Made by a program: the position numbers and the translations under genes
In this document: positions 11,353-22,184 of the stretch, piece after piece
Position numbering within the stretch: the first letter of the stretch is position 1
Layout of the letters: each line of letters opens with the position of its first letter
Notes under the pieces: model-generated
Database searches by the model: none
What the model saw: the letters and a program-made list of their open reading frames with translations, nothing else
What the model was told of the DNA's origin: nothing
Origin: Dromiciops gliroides
Lineage: Eukaryota > Chordata > Mammalia > Microbiotheria > Microbiotheriidae
Direction of reading: 5' to 3'
Length of the DNA stretch: 64,000 nt
Assembly: GCF_019393635.1 (NCBI RefSeq)
Contig: NC_057861.1
Span: 305,061,468-305,125,467, forward strand

Positions 11353-11392
11353 AAAACAAAACAAAAACCCTAAACTAATATCAAATCATTTT

Positions 11393-11553
11393 AGGGGACA
11401 GCTAGGTGACACAGTGGATAAAGCACCAGCCCTGGATTCAGGAAGACCTAAGTTCAAATCCAGCCTCAGACACTTGACACTTACTAGCTGTGTGACCCTG
11501 AGCAAGTCACTTAACCCTCATTCCCTTGCAAAAAACAAAAACAAAAAAAAAAG
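11393..11553 (+). repeat. WSINE1-type SINE
   Basis: Second plus-strand copy, about 40 bases after the previous one and of the same subclass. It differs at several positions, so it is an independent insertion and not a tandem duplicate. Confidence 0.92.
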
Positions 11554-12289
11554 AAGGGAGAGAATGTCATCTTTGGCTTAAGTAAAAGGAACATAACTTC
11601 CAGGAAATAGGGAAGTGAGAGTCACACTCTACTCTGCCTTCATTAGATTTCATCTAGAGTATTAGGTTCAGTTCTAGGTGCCACAGTTTAAGAACATTGA
11701 TAAGCTGGAAAGTATCCAGAAGAAGTACCTGAGATAGTGAAGGACTTTGAGTCCAAGTCACATGAGAGAGAGTATGTTGAAAGAAATCGGACATGTTTAG
11801 CCAGGAGAAGAGAAGGCTCGTGGGTGGAAGACTTGACTTTTTCTGTTTGGCACCAGAAGGAATGGGGAGAAATTGCAGTGAGGTAAACTGAAGCTTGACA
11901 TCAGAAAAAATGTTCTTGAAAATTAGAAGTATCCCAATGTAGAAAGGGCTGTCTCAGGAAGGAGTGGGTTCCTTGTCTTTGGAAGTCTTCAAGCAGAGGC
12001 TGAGGGACCATTTGGCTAGTTTGTTATGGTGGCGATAACCTTAGTGCATGAGTTGGACTAGATGACTGTTAAATCACCTTCCTTCTCTTAGACTCAGTGA
12101 TCTTGTGATACTTTGACCTAAGGAGCTAATGGATTCTTGTTGAAGATATTATAGATGGCATTCCTGTTCAGGTAAAGGTTACTCTGGATGGCTTCTATGA
12201 GTCTCTGATTCTACAATTGTTTACTGAATTGAATTGCCCTCCACACAAGACTCCTATCATACTACTTACTATATAAAGTCACATGACTA

Positions 12290-12515
12290 GCATTATAACA
12301 AAAGAGATCATAGGACCATGGATTTATAGGTGGAAGGGACCTTAGTGGTCATCTAGTCCACTCTCCTCTTTTTTCAGATGAAGAAACTGAACTCTGAGAG
12401 GTTAAGTGACTTGGTCACAGTCTCAGAGCTAATAAGTGTCTGAAGCAGAAATTAAAAACCTTGATCTTTCTGATGCCAGCCTCACCACATTATCTATTAT
12501 ACCATGCTGCTTAGT
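12290..12515 (-). repeat. MIR/Ther-like SINE
   Basis: 'tggaagggaccttagtggtc' through 'agatgaagaaactgaactct' and 'gaggttaagtgacttggtca' is the typical reversed CORE-SINE order. Confidence 0.7.
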
Positions 12516-12787
12516 TAATCTCTTAATATGTTCTCATAATCAGCACAATTATTTTTACTCACAACTCCTACAGGAGGCAGAATTATTCTATCATCAGCCA
12601 GATTTATGATTTGATTTGCCTTAATTTTTTTCTGATGAGGAAAAAAGTTACAAAAAATGGTGTCTGTTCTAGGTCACATGGGCACAAGGCACGACCAAAC
12701 AACCCAAAGACCAACTCCTAAGCAGATGGCCTATCTCAATGAATTGTCCCCTCTCTTTGTAGAACTCCCCCTTCAACATATACCCTA

Positions 12788-12935
12788 ATGCATTTTTTTG
12801 CTGGTCACTGAGGGTTAAGTAACTTGCCCAAGGTCACACAGCTAGTAAGTGTCAAGTGTCTGAGGCCAGATTTGAACTCATACCCTCCTGAATCCAGGGC
12901 TGGTGCTTTATCTACTGCGCCACCTAGCTGTCCCC
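12788..12935 (-). repeat. WSINE1-type SINE
   Basis: Minus strand. CAACATATACC on the left and CAACATACATC on the right are a partial TSD. Confidence 0.9.
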
Positions 12936-12939
12936 AACA

Positions 12940-13945
12940 TACATCCATTAACGAAAAACCACCCCACATACCTGTTTGAATTTCCTTTGCTCCTGACTTT
13001 TAGCCATGTACTTGAAATCCAGCCCCTTTACTGGCATTATTTGCCTTTCATCGTGAGGAAAAAAGAACAATGTTCCCCTCTTTCACTCCATGCCCCCACA
13101 GAGTTAGACTTTGGACTTATAGAGATAAAAACACAACTGGGCAGGTTTCCCTTATCACTTTGAGCCTAGGGAGTGAAGCTAACTTAAGAGGCCACCTCAA
13201 GCCAGACAGTTTGAGCATAGATGCATTTTCCTTTCCACAATCAATGTGCAGCTGCAGTCTGTAGTTTGTTAAATCACATGCTTACAACTGAAATCATATT
13301 GTAAATGACCAAGGAAAATGAGTGCTTCAAAAGGAATCATGGGATGAATCCTTTTGAACAAAAACAGAAAGCTTGTGCAAGGCAGAGCTATACCTGCACT
13401 AAACTATATTTTTGTATTCACATTCTTTAAACCAGTTAGGGCTATTTTTAGTTGAACCATCTACTCTTCTGCCTGCTGTTGCCCAGAGAATGTGGCACTT
13501 CAGTAATACATAAAATATGTAGAAGAAGATGCCAAGGCAAAAACCAAAACCATAGTTTTATGCCAATAATCACCCCTTAATCTACCTGCTTACTAGTTGT
13601 GGCTTTTCACATAACAGGTTGTTATGATGCAGAACACACCTGTATTTTCCACATCTCCATTTTCAGTCCTTTTTCTGGAGCTTATGTTTTTCAAATCTAG
13701 AGTGCTTCAACCAACCCCCTGCTGATTCCAGGGTCCCATTTGCCCTTTAAGAGGAGGTGATCTCTTGAGGTTCTAACTAACATGCTAAGAGAAGAGTTTG
13801 AAACCACCTTGGCAATGATCATATCCAGCTCTCAGCCTTTATTTAAAAAGGAACCTTATTCCAGGATCTTTTTTTTGTTTTCCTTTATCCTTGGAGGCTT
13901 AGGTGCTCAAGAAAACAGAGAAGAAATGTTCATTAAAATGAAAGG
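12940..13945. other. Single-copy-looking stretch
   Basis: About 1 kb with no familiar repeat and no coding signal. Short open frames at 12903-13264 lack any recognisable domain. Confidence 0.45.
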
Positions 13946-13948
13946 AAT

Positions 13949-14083
13949 AGGGGCAGTGGATAGAGCACCGGCCCTGGAGTCAGGAGGACCTGAGTTCAAA
14001 TCCAGCCTCAGACATTTAACACTTACTAGCCGTGTGACCCTGGGCAAGTCACTTAATCCCAATTGCCTCACTAAAAAAAAAAA
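13949..14083 (+). repeat. WSINE1-type SINE with internal deletion
   Basis: GGGGCA is followed at once by GTGGATAGAGC, so about 13 bases of the head (the GCTAGGTGGCGCA segment) are missing, probably by slippage between two GCA copies. The flanks AAAATGAAAGGAA and AATATGAAAGGAA form the TSD. Confidence 0.92.
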
Positions 14084-15355
14084 TATGAAAGGAACAAATC
14101 CTATGCTCTCACCACAGAGGAGAGCTCTATGTTGATTTAGTGGGGGAAGTGAGAGTAAGACATGGCCTATTATTTGGCATTAGTCCACTATATAACTACC
14201 GTAACCAGGAGTGAAAACACAGCTGTGTTCCTCCATGGCTGGTTTGGTATTCTCTGGTTCTGAAACTACAACTACCTGGTGCCCCAAAGAAAAGTTTCCG
14301 TAACTTTGAAGTCTTCTTATAGACTGCTGAAGTTGCTGCCTGCAGAACTAGCAGGGATATGCCAGGTTGGAGTGGAGAGTTCAAGGACAATACGTTTCCA
14401 AAGGGTACTCTGTTTCAACATCTTAAGAGTAAAGGATTAAAGCAGGTCAATGAGGGAAATTAGCCTGGGACATAGCTTCAGGAATGCTTCCTCTGCTACA
14501 CTGGATGCAGAGAGCAATCATTTTGACTCCTTTATTATTTTTTTTAAAAAGCAATACAAAAGAAAATTTTATTGTATCTTGGGAGTGATTTGCAAAGTTA
14601 ATTAGCTGAGACAAATGAGTTATGAATACAATCCTAAGAGGCGATGTTCCTTTGGGAAAAGAGAAAAGAGACAGAAATAATGCTTAACCTGTAAAAAAAG
14701 AATATACTTGTCCCCCTCAACCTTCCTATAAGATATCCAGGAAGGGGATCAACTTGAACCAAGGGTCAGACTATTGCTTCATTCCCAAAAGCAAGCTGAA
14801 TAGAGGTTAAGTTGATATTCTTTGATGAGATGTGACTCAGGTAGATAATTAAACAAGTATGACAAAAATCATGTCAGGTTACTTAGTCTGCATTGTTACT
14901 CTACTGCTCTAATGGAAGACAAAATCCAGGAAGAACATTTTCTAGCTACTAAGTTAATTCCCCTACAGTACCATAACCTGATATGAAATTTGAGGAATCA
15001 CTTGCTAACAGGTAAGGAAACTTTTCCATTGCAACCAAAGACTTACTCTTGTGGAACAAGATAATAATTTTTTCAAGAGAATACTTTTCAAAGATTATTA
15101 AATCCCACTGGTGTGGAAAAGTCATGCTAAGCTCTGGTGGCAATAATGTTGTTTGTCAGGTTCATGTCCTGAATTGGCCATAGCAGCAATAGCTCTAGGG
15201 CAAAGGGCAAATCTATCAAGGTCTGAGCTTCTCACTTGTGCTGGTTCATGCCACTGAAAAAAAGTAAAGATATTCAAATATGGAACCTTACAGGCTCTGA
15301 CTCTTTCCCATATGTAACCATGTAAGAAATTATATTGATATAGAGGGGAAACCAC
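14084..15355. other. Single-copy-looking stretch
   Basis: About 1.3 kb without a familiar repeat. Short open frames on the minus strand (14196-14390, 14949-15355) have no recognisable domain or splice context. Confidence 0.45.
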
Positions 15356-15359
15356 AATG

Positions 15360-15590
15360 CACTTGGAGTCAGATCTGGGTTAGAGAGTTTCAGTTTTGAT
15401 GGCTATATGTTGTGTGACTATGGGCAAAACACTTATTTCCTCTAAGTCTCAGATTTCTCATTTCTAAAATTGGGAGAATAACACCCACCCTCTTACCTCA
15501 CATAGTTGCTGGGAAGCTCAAATGTGATCACATATTTAAAGTGTTTTGTAATTGTAAGATATCATAAACATGAGTTATTTTTATTGGAAA
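15360..15590 (+). repeat. MIR-family SINE
   Basis: 'cttggagtcagatctgggtt', 'gtgtgactatgggcaaaaca' and 'catagttgctgggaagctca' are MIR core and 3' end, plus strand. Confidence 0.75.
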
Positions 15591-15739
15591 GCAAATTAAA
15601 GTAAAACTGATATTGGTGTACACAATTTCTTCTCTATCCCGAATGTTACCCAAGTGTTGTTTTTTTTAACCCAATTTTCCCATATAATCAGGGCTGGCCT
15701 CAGGCAAAACTGTGAACAAGACAAAATTTGATTTCGACC

Positions 15740-15970
15740 CCTCCTACCTACCCTATAATAATTATTGACATTTCTAAAGTGCTTTAAGTTTTTCTGAGCA
15801 CTAACTATACATAATTGTATCTTATCCTCATAACCCTATGAAGAAACTACTACAGGTATCATTATCCTAGTTTTACAGATAAAGAAACAGGCTGAAAGAA
15901 GCTAAGTGACTTACTTGGAGTCACACAGCCAGGAAGGCAATTAGAAAATTCATACCTTCTCTCCAGGTCC
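15740..15970 (-). repeat. MIR-family SINE
   Basis: 'ttctaaagtgctttaagttt', 'agttttacagataaagaaac' and 'tcacacagccaggaaggcaa' read as a reversed MIR. Confidence 0.8.
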
Positions 15971-16111
15971 AACATGCTTATGGCTGCTCCAGCTAGTGTT
16001 CTATGCCTTATCTTCCTCATTTCTCTCTGGACCCTATCTGCCCTAGGACCTCCTTTTCCTTTAGCTTCTCACTGTGTAAGGCATTATTATACCTGGGTGC
16101 ATTTGCATTTT

Positions 16112-16241
16112 GTTTTTGTTTTTGTTTTTGTTTTTGTTTTTGTTTTTGTTTTTGTTTTTGTTTTTGTTTTGCCGGGTAATGAGGTAATAATGAGGGTAAT
16201 TCAGGGCCAGTGCTTTATCCACTGCACCACCCAGCTACCCC
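16112..16241 (-). repeat. Deleted WSINE1 with (GTTTTT)n tail and perfect TSD
   Basis: The minus-strand copy has lost most of its central body, passing straight from the 'aatgagggtaat' end to 'tcagggccagtgctttatcc'. About ten GTTTTT units form the tail (16111-16170). The 14-base TSD TGCATTTGCATTTT is exact (16098-16111 and 16242-16255). The FVFV-rich frame crossing it is a repeat translation. Confidence 0.94.
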
Positions 16242-16516
16242 TGCATTTGCATTTTAAAAAGAAAAACATTGAAGACCAAACATTTTTCATGATTCAAAGA
16301 AATGGTGGAAGGACAGGTAGTGGGACTGATACTCTGGAACAAGGGTCCTTTCCTTGTGACTTTTCAAATCATACCACCAAGGCAGTTAAATATTCCACTT
16401 GCTCACAGAGGTTCAAGAAATGGCGACATAGAACACTTTTTTATGGGATGTATTCTCCTACAACATGACTAGAATCACAGAGTTGGGAGGGATCTCAGAA
16501 GCCATATAGTTTAACC

Positions 16517-16748
16517 CAGGCCTTCTTAAACTTTTTCCGCTTGTGACCCCTTTTTGCCAGAGAAATTTTTATGCAACCCCAGGTGTGGAGGTATGTAAAA
16601 CAGGTGTGCATTGGGGCAGCTAGGTGGCACAGTGGACAGAGCACCGGCCCTGGAGTCAGGAGGACCTGAGTTCAAATTCGACCTCAGACACTTAACACTT
16701 ACTAGCTGTGTTACCCTGGGCAAGTCACTTAACCCCAATTGCCACACC

Positions 16749-16780
<32 letters not shown>

Positions 16781-16901
16781 ACCAACAAAAAACAAACAAA
16801 CAGGTGTGCATAACCTTTTCCTATTGCTAAATTTTTCATGGCTCCCACATTCAGTCACATGACCCCATATGGAGTAATGACCCACAATTTAAGAAGCTCG
16901 G
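16517..16901. mobile_element. Short hAT-like DNA transposon
   Basis: The ends CAGGCCTTCTTAAACTTTTT and the reverse complement of ...AATTTAAGAAGCTCGG form imperfect terminal inverted repeats. The 8-base flanks GTTTAACC (16509-16516) and GTCTAACC (16902-16909) differ at one base, fitting a hAT target duplication. It is non-autonomous and carries a WSINE1. A relative lies at 22001-22184. Confidence 0.8.
16611..16797 (+). repeat. WSINE1-type SINE
   Basis: Plus-strand copy with an (AAAAC)n tail inside the hAT element. AACAGGTGTGCAT is duplicated on both sides. Confidence 0.95.
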
Positions 16902-17257
16902 GTCTAACCCATATCATAAAAGAATTTTCTTTAAAACGTCCTCAATGGGTGGTTCTTCAGTCTCTTCTCTGGAAATCTACACTGATAGAAAATTCAGTAC
17001 CTTCTAAGAGAACACACTTTAATTTCAGACAGTTCTAATTGACAGGAAGATTTCCTTAACTACTACTCCTCCCACCAGCACAAATGTGCCTTTTTATAAC
17101 TTTCACCCACTGCTCCTAGTTCTCCCCTTTGGGGGCTACACTGAATGAGTACAATCTTTCTTCCATATGATATCCCTAAAGAAGATGGTTAGTTATTTTT
17201 TAAAACTGCATGAAAAGTGCTACAGATAATAAGAGAAATGCACTTTAAAACAACTCT

Positions 17258-17431
17258 GGGGGCAGCTAGGTGGCACAGTGGATAAAGCACCAGCCCTGGA
17301 TTCAGGAGTACCTGAGTTCAAATCCGGCCTCAGACACTTGACACTTACTAGCTGTGTGACTCTGGGCAAGTCACTTAACTCCCATTGCACCGCAAAAAAA
17401 AAAAAAAAAAAAACCCAAAACAAAAAAAACC
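17258..17431 (+). repeat. WSINE1-type SINE
   Basis: Plus strand with a long A tail. CAACTCTG on the left and CAGCTCTG on the right form a short TSD. Confidence 0.93.
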
Positions 17432-17576
17432 CAGCTCTGAGGTTTTATCATGTACCCATCATATTGGTAAAGATGACAAAAGAGGAAAATTATGATTGTT
17501 GGAAACATTGGAGGATAGGCACATTGGTCCAACTATTCTGGAAAAGAATCTGGAACTGTACTCCAAAAGTCACCAA
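17432..17576 (+). repeat. L1 LINE 3' region, left part
   Basis: 'gattgttggaaacattggag' followed by 'caactattctggaaaagaat' matches the marsupial L1 3' region. It seems to continue at 18284 beyond the inserted unassigned repeat. Confidence 0.7.
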
Positions 17577-18283
17577 GTGATGGCAAATTTCCAGGATAAA
17601 ATAAGAAGCTAGAGACTGACAAAACAATGATTCTACACATATAGGGATATACATGATATAGACACACATTTATTTACTTATATAATAAAACAACTCCAAT
17701 TTAATTTTGGAAAAGCAAGAACAAATTCCAGGTTATGAAAGAGATACTGGGGGCAGCTAAGTAGTGCAGTGGATAAAGCACTGGCCCTGGACTCAGGAGG
17801 ACCTGATTTCAAATGCGGCCTCAGACACTTGACACTTACTAGTTATGTGGCCCTGGGCAAGTCACTTTACTCTCATTGCCCCACAAAAAATAAATAAATA
17901 AAAATAAAGGATACGAATTTCTTTAAAAGAAAGAAAAAGGAAGGAAGGAAGGAAGACCACCAGATAGACAGTCAACACTAAGCCACCTGATATTTTCTTC
18001 TGTAACTGTGTTACATCATGGATAGACTTTATAAATAGAGTAGTAATGGAAAGGTGGAGGGGAAAGTTCCCTCTACTGTGACCCGAAGCAGGAATTGGAA
18101 ATGCAGAGGTTCACCTGGGTAGCCACACTTCCCTTGACAGCTCAAAATTTCCCTTGATAACTCAATCTTAGAAAATCATGACAGTCCAGTATGCTTTGTG
18201 GTGCCATGGACCAGTTGTAAAATGAGAGAGTCAAACTCTATGGCTCACAAGGTGCCTTTCAGCTCTAAATCTTTGATCCTAAA
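17577..18283 (+). repeat. Unassigned dispersed repeat, copy A
   Basis: Shares about 500 bases with 29471-29985 in the same orientation. Landmarks are 'gacaaaacaatgattctaca', 'gccacctgatattttcttct', 'aggggaaagttccctctact' and 'tttgtggtgccatgg'. It is embedded in an L1 and carries a WSINE1 at about 17748-17955. I do not recognise the family. The lack of a poly-A end argues against an ordinary LINE or SINE. Confidence 0.75.
17748..17955 (+). repeat. WSINE1-type SINE
   Basis: Plus-strand copy with a long A/G-rich tail ending in (GGAA)n. It lies inside the unassigned repeat and is absent from the sister copy at 29471-29985, so it post-dates the copying. Confidence 0.92.
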
Positions 18284-18740
18284 CACTCCTACTACTACTA
18301 GGTATTACTTCCCAAAGAGATCAAAGACATAGGGGAAGAATCCATATGCACAAAAACATTTACAGCAGTACCTTTTTTTTATAGCAAGAAATCGTAAACA
18401 ATATGGGTGCTCATCATTTGGGAAATTTCTGAACAAGTTATGGAATTAATAAAATATTGCAGTGTAATAAAAATAAATACAAAGGATTCTGATAACTATG
18501 AAAAAGTGTGTATGAACAAATGCAGAACTTGAAATAAGTGAACTAAGGACCACAATGTATAATGTTAAGGAAAACAAATGTTTAAGAACCACTTCAGAAC
18601 TCGGATCAATGAAGTGACCAATCAGGTCTTTAGAATACTGATGATGAAATATACTTCCTTCTTCTTGACAGAGGAGCAATGGACTAGAGATATAGAATGA
18701 GACCTACATTGTCAGACATGGCCAATGTGTCAATGCATTT
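18284..18740 (+). repeat. L1 LINE 3' end, right part
   Basis: 'aggtattacttcccaaagag', 'acaaaaacatttacagcagt' and 'gaacaagttatggaattaat' follow L1 3' UTR order and continue the fragment at 17432-17576. Confidence 0.7.
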
Positions 18741-18990
18741 TGCTTGATAGAGCTCTGGAGCCTGGATTCAGGAAGATGCATCTTCATGACTTCAAATCTG
18801 GCTTCAGACCACTTACTAACTATGTGACCCTGGTCAAGTCACTTAACCTTATTTGCCTTAGTTTCCTCATCTGTTAAATGAAATAGAGAAGGAAATGGCA
18901 AACCATTCCAGTATCTTTGACAAGAAAACCCCAAATGAGGTCATGAAGAGTTGGACACAACTAAAAATTGACAACAATAAATACTTATTG
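18741..18990 (+). repeat. MAR1-type CORE-SINE
   Basis: Plus strand. Contains 'tcacttaaccttatttgcct', 'ccattccagtatctttgaca' and 'agttggacacaactaaaaat', ending 'tgacaacaataaa'. This is the typical MAR1 3' end. Confidence 0.85.
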
Positions 18991-19119
18991 TTATAAGAAA
19001 AGGCTTCTATGGTGGTGGTGGGATTAGTTAGTGAATAATGACAGATTAAAAAAAGAAAAAATCATCAGCAAAATTAAACATGCAGAAGACAAGAATATAT
19101 TTAGAAGGGGATACTTCCA

Positions 19120-19312
19120 AATTTTGTTGTTGTTGTTTGGACATTCAGTCACATCTGACTCTTCATGACCCTGTGGACCATAGCATACTAGGCCCTCATG
19201 TCTTCCACTATCTCCCAAAGTACATCTAAGTTCACGTTTGTTGCTTCCATGACATTATCTGTCCATCTCATCCTCTGCTGTCTCCTTTTCCTTTTGCCTT
19301 CAACTCACTGTT
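19120..19312 (-). repeat. RTE/BovB-like LINE fragment
   Basis: 'cttcatgaccctgtggacca', 'ttccactatctcccaaagt' and 'ctcatcctctgctgtctcct' match the reversed 3' region of RTE-clade LINEs. Confidence 0.6.
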
Positions 19313-19315
19313 TTT

Positions 19316-19540
19316 GTTTAGTCATTTCAGGAGTGTTTGACTCTTTGTGAACCCATTTGGGGTTTGCTTGGCAAAGGTTCTGGAGTGGTTTGCCATTTCC
19401 TTTTCCAGTTCATTTTCCAGTTCAGGAAACCAAGGCAAACAGGGTTAAGCAACCTGACCAGAATCACACAGCTAGTATCTGGTCTGAGGACAGATTTGAA
19501 CTCACAAAGGTGAGTTTTCCTGACTTTGGGGCTAGTACTC
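19316..19540 (-). repeat. MAR1-type CORE-SINE
   Basis: Minus-strand MAR1 ('tgactctttgtgaacccatt', 'tggagtggtttgccatttcc'). It abuts the 3' end of the HSPA9 pseudogene and may have replaced its poly-A tail. Confidence 0.85.
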
Positions 19541-20250
19541 ACTAGATTTATACATTAAGGAAATTCTGTATAGAGTACTGCAAAAATGCAGTAAGACTAA
19601 AGTTTGCCTATTTCTTCTCAGGGAGGTCTTTGTGCCCCTTAGTTCCCATGCTTCACAAAAATTTTTCCAGTTTCTGCTCCAGGAAAGGTCAGTTGGTGAC
19701 ATTATTGCTTGCCTTCCTCCTGGTCTTCTTTCTATTCCCCAGAAGTAGAATTTCCAGAGGCTTCTCACTCAGACATCATTTTTAATATTCCATTTATAAA
19801 AGCTTTAATGATGCTTGTTGAAGAGTAGATGCAGTCTGCCTGTTTCCTCCTGTTTCACTATTTTTGTAAGCCAAGAGCTCTCTTATTGTAGAGAATTCTT
19901 CTCTTGCTTTGTTGCACTTCCCTGCTGTAAATCGGTCTATGAATTCTTCCATCTTTGTTTCAGTAAAATGAATAATCCCTTCTGCCATACTGTCAGCTTC
20001 TACACCTTCTTTCTTCTGTCTTCCTCAACATACTTCCCTGCATTCTTAACCATATTCTCAATGTCATTTTTGTTTACCTCTAGAAGACTGAACCACAGTC
20101 TGCTGTTCACATCCTGTGTTTGTATCCTTTGAAGAAACGTGTACAATTCTATTAGCATCAATGTCAAATGTGGCTTCAGTCTGTGGAACTCCATATGTGG
20201 CTGGTGGAATTCCAATCAAAGCAAACTGTCCAAGGAGCTTATTGTTTACA

Positions 20251-20252
<2 letters not shown>

Positions 20253-20289
<37 letters not shown>
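20253..20289. repeat. (CT)n microsatellite inside the pseudogene
   Basis: Uninterrupted CT, about 18 units. It sits exactly where the parental protein has a GERE stretch (GA-rich codons), so it seems to be an expansion seeded by coding sequence after the copy was released from selection. Confidence 0.95.
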
Positions 20290-20292
<3 letters not shown>

Positions 20293-20998
20293 ATTTCTAC
20301 TTGTCTGACTATCATCAGCTTAGAAAACACTTGGCTTTTCTTAGTTGGAATAGTTGTTTTCCTACTTATTAGTTTGGTGAAGATGCCTCCTTAATGTCTC
20401 AATTCCCAGAGAAAGGAGAGTGATCCAGAAGTAGCACCTTTGTGACATCACCAGCCTACATGCCTCCCTGAAAGGCAGTGCCAATAGCCACATCCACATT
20501 ATGTTTTGCTAGGGACCTTGCCAAAGAGCTCCTGTACCGTCTGCTGAATGTTGGCCATTATAGTCATGCCATCAATTAGTATGACTTCTCCAATGTCACT
20601 CTTGCTAACTTCAGCATCTTGCATGGCCTTCTGGCAAGGGACAATAGTCCTCCTGTACTATCCTGGAGACCAGAGATGATCCCCTCGGACTGAACGTAAG
20701 GAAGCTTCATGTTCAAGTGCTTGGGCCCAGAAGCATCCATTGTCAAATATGGTAAGCTGGTGTCGATCTGCACAGAAGAAGAAAATTAACTCTTGGCCTT
20801 GTCAGAGGCCTTCCATACTTGCTGAAGAGCCATGTAGCCTTTGGTTGCATTAAGTCCTGTCCCTCTCTTGAAATCCTTTATAATGTGCTAGAGCAAGACA
20901 TGGTCAAAAATCTTTACCACCTAGAAGAGTATCCCCGTTGGTAGATTTCATCTCAATTACACCAAATTTTCAGAAGAGAAATATCAAAGTCCCACCAC

Positions 20999-21951
20999 TG
21001 TGAGTGAAATTTTCTCCCCCAGTCCTAAGTTTCTTAGTGATTTTAGACTTTACTTTAGTAGCTGATAATGCTTTGAATGATAGACTATTGGAGAAGATAT
21101 AAAAGTGGACTTTGGTCTACTTCTGTTCTCCGTATGTAATTTATAAATCCATTTTCATAGCTTCATTATGTTATATAGTATGCTTTAGAAGCTTCATTAG
21201 ATGATGAGCAATTAAGTGTAGGTCTAGTTTGCTTTCACTAGGGACAAGATACATAATAGCTAATAATGTTAGAAACATACTTATATAAGTTACATCTTGT
21301 TGGTTAAAAATGTGTAATCAGGGGCAGCTAGGTGGCGCAGTGGATAGAGCACTGGCCTTGGATTCAGGAGGACCTGAGTTCAAACCTGGCCTCAGACACT
21401 TGACACTTACTAGCTGTGTGACCCTGGGCAAGTCACTTAACCCTAATTGCCTCACCAAAAAAACCCCAACCAAACAAAATAAAAATGCGTAATCAAATTA
21501 AAGGTCAACTTACTAAAATTAGATGGAACTAACCAATCAGAATTATTAAAGGTAATAGAAAAGTATATGAAAAGTGCTTATTGAAAATGATGATACCATT
21601 TATGTTGTTGAGGGATGAAATGTATATTATTAAGGGAGGAAATGCTTGCTATTTCATCATATTTGGGCTATATTTAAGGTACTTATAATGCTAATGTTTA
21701 CCCCTTATGCCTTAAAAAAGAGTATGATGCTATAAGAATATATATTTGGACAGATACCATTATAGCAAACATTATACTTCTTGACTTAGGGTATAAATAT
21801 TCATGGATCCTGAAGCTCAGGGTCTTTAGGTCCTAGACCTGAGACTGACTTTATTGTGAGACAGGACTCCTTTCTCAACAAACCTATTTTCTTTGGCTTG
21901 GAGACTGGTTTTTTCTTTATCTAACATTGGTGCTAAGAAATTTTTGTGACA
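20999..21951 (+). mobile_element. Solo LTR of an endogenous retrovirus (fossil)
   Basis: An insertion into the HSPA9 pseudogene that starts with TG, ends with CA and is flanked by the 4-base duplication CCAC (20995-20998 and 21952-21955). Pseudogene text matches on either side, so the borders are certain. It is about 790 bases without the WSINE1 it carries. A TATA-like motif at 21792-21798 suggests plus orientation. A 4-base duplication fits class I (gamma-like) elements. No internal viral region is present. It is older than the WSINE1 within it. Confidence 0.82.
21321..21480 (+). repeat. WSINE1-type SINE inside the LTR
   Basis: Full-length plus-strand copy. The 15-base TSD AAAAATGTGTAATCA (21306-21320) and AAAAATGCGTAATCA (21481-21495) differs at one base. 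It mixes traits of the two subclasses (TTGACACTTAC with TAATTGCCTCA). Confidence 0.96.
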
Positions 21952-22000
21952 CCACCTAAGTCACACAGCAATGATTTTGTCTTCAGATTTATATAAGTCC

Positions 22001-22184
22001 TAGCTTCTTAAACTATGGGTCACAGCACCATATGGGGTTGCATAACTGAATGTGGTGGTTGTGAAAAATTTGGCAACAGTAAAAGGTTATGTATACCTAT
22101 TTTATATGCCTATATACCTGAAGTCATGTAAAAATTTATTGGGCAAAAAGGGGTCATTGAGTAGAAAAAGTTTAAGAAGCCCTG
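22001..22184. mobile_element. Short hAT-like DNA transposon
   Basis: The ends TAGCTTCTTAAAC and the reverse complement of GTTTAAGAAGCCCTG are inverted repeats. The sequence is a shorter relative of 16517-16901 in opposite orientation. It interrupts the HSPA9 pseudogene between its YGLD and KSED regions. The flanking duplication is too decayed to define. Confidence 0.8.

Larger units (their letters stand above)
10930..12115 (+). repeat. L3/CR1-type LINE 3' region, interrupted
   Basis: 'tttagcctggaagaaagatg', 'gatgtaagaaaaaacttcct', 'gaagtcttcaagcagaggct' and 'gagttggactagatgact' follow the order of the ancient CR1/L3 3' UTR on the plus strand. There may be two overlapping copies (about 10985-11195 and 11600-12115). 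Two WSINE1 copies lie between them. Confidence 0.7.
16455..17170 (-). repeat. L3/CR1-type LINE 3' UTR, interrupted
   Basis: The left part 'atcacagagttgggagggat' and the right part 'gacagttctaattgacagga', with 'cccactgctcctagttctcc', are one reversed L3/CR1 3' UTR split by the hAT element at 16517-16901. Confidence 0.7.

Noticed and set aside
11162-11581. 139-codon plus-strand frame, and many shorter frames containing APALDSGGPEFKS or LVSVKCLRPDLNSG
   Set aside because: These peptides recur throughout the window wherever a WSINE1 lies. They are the two strands of the SINE translated, not a protein family.
15974-16468. 164-codon frame with an FVFVFV stretch
   Set aside because: The repeat is the (GTTTTT)n tail of a SINE. 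The rest crosses single-copy and SINE DNA without a recognised domain.
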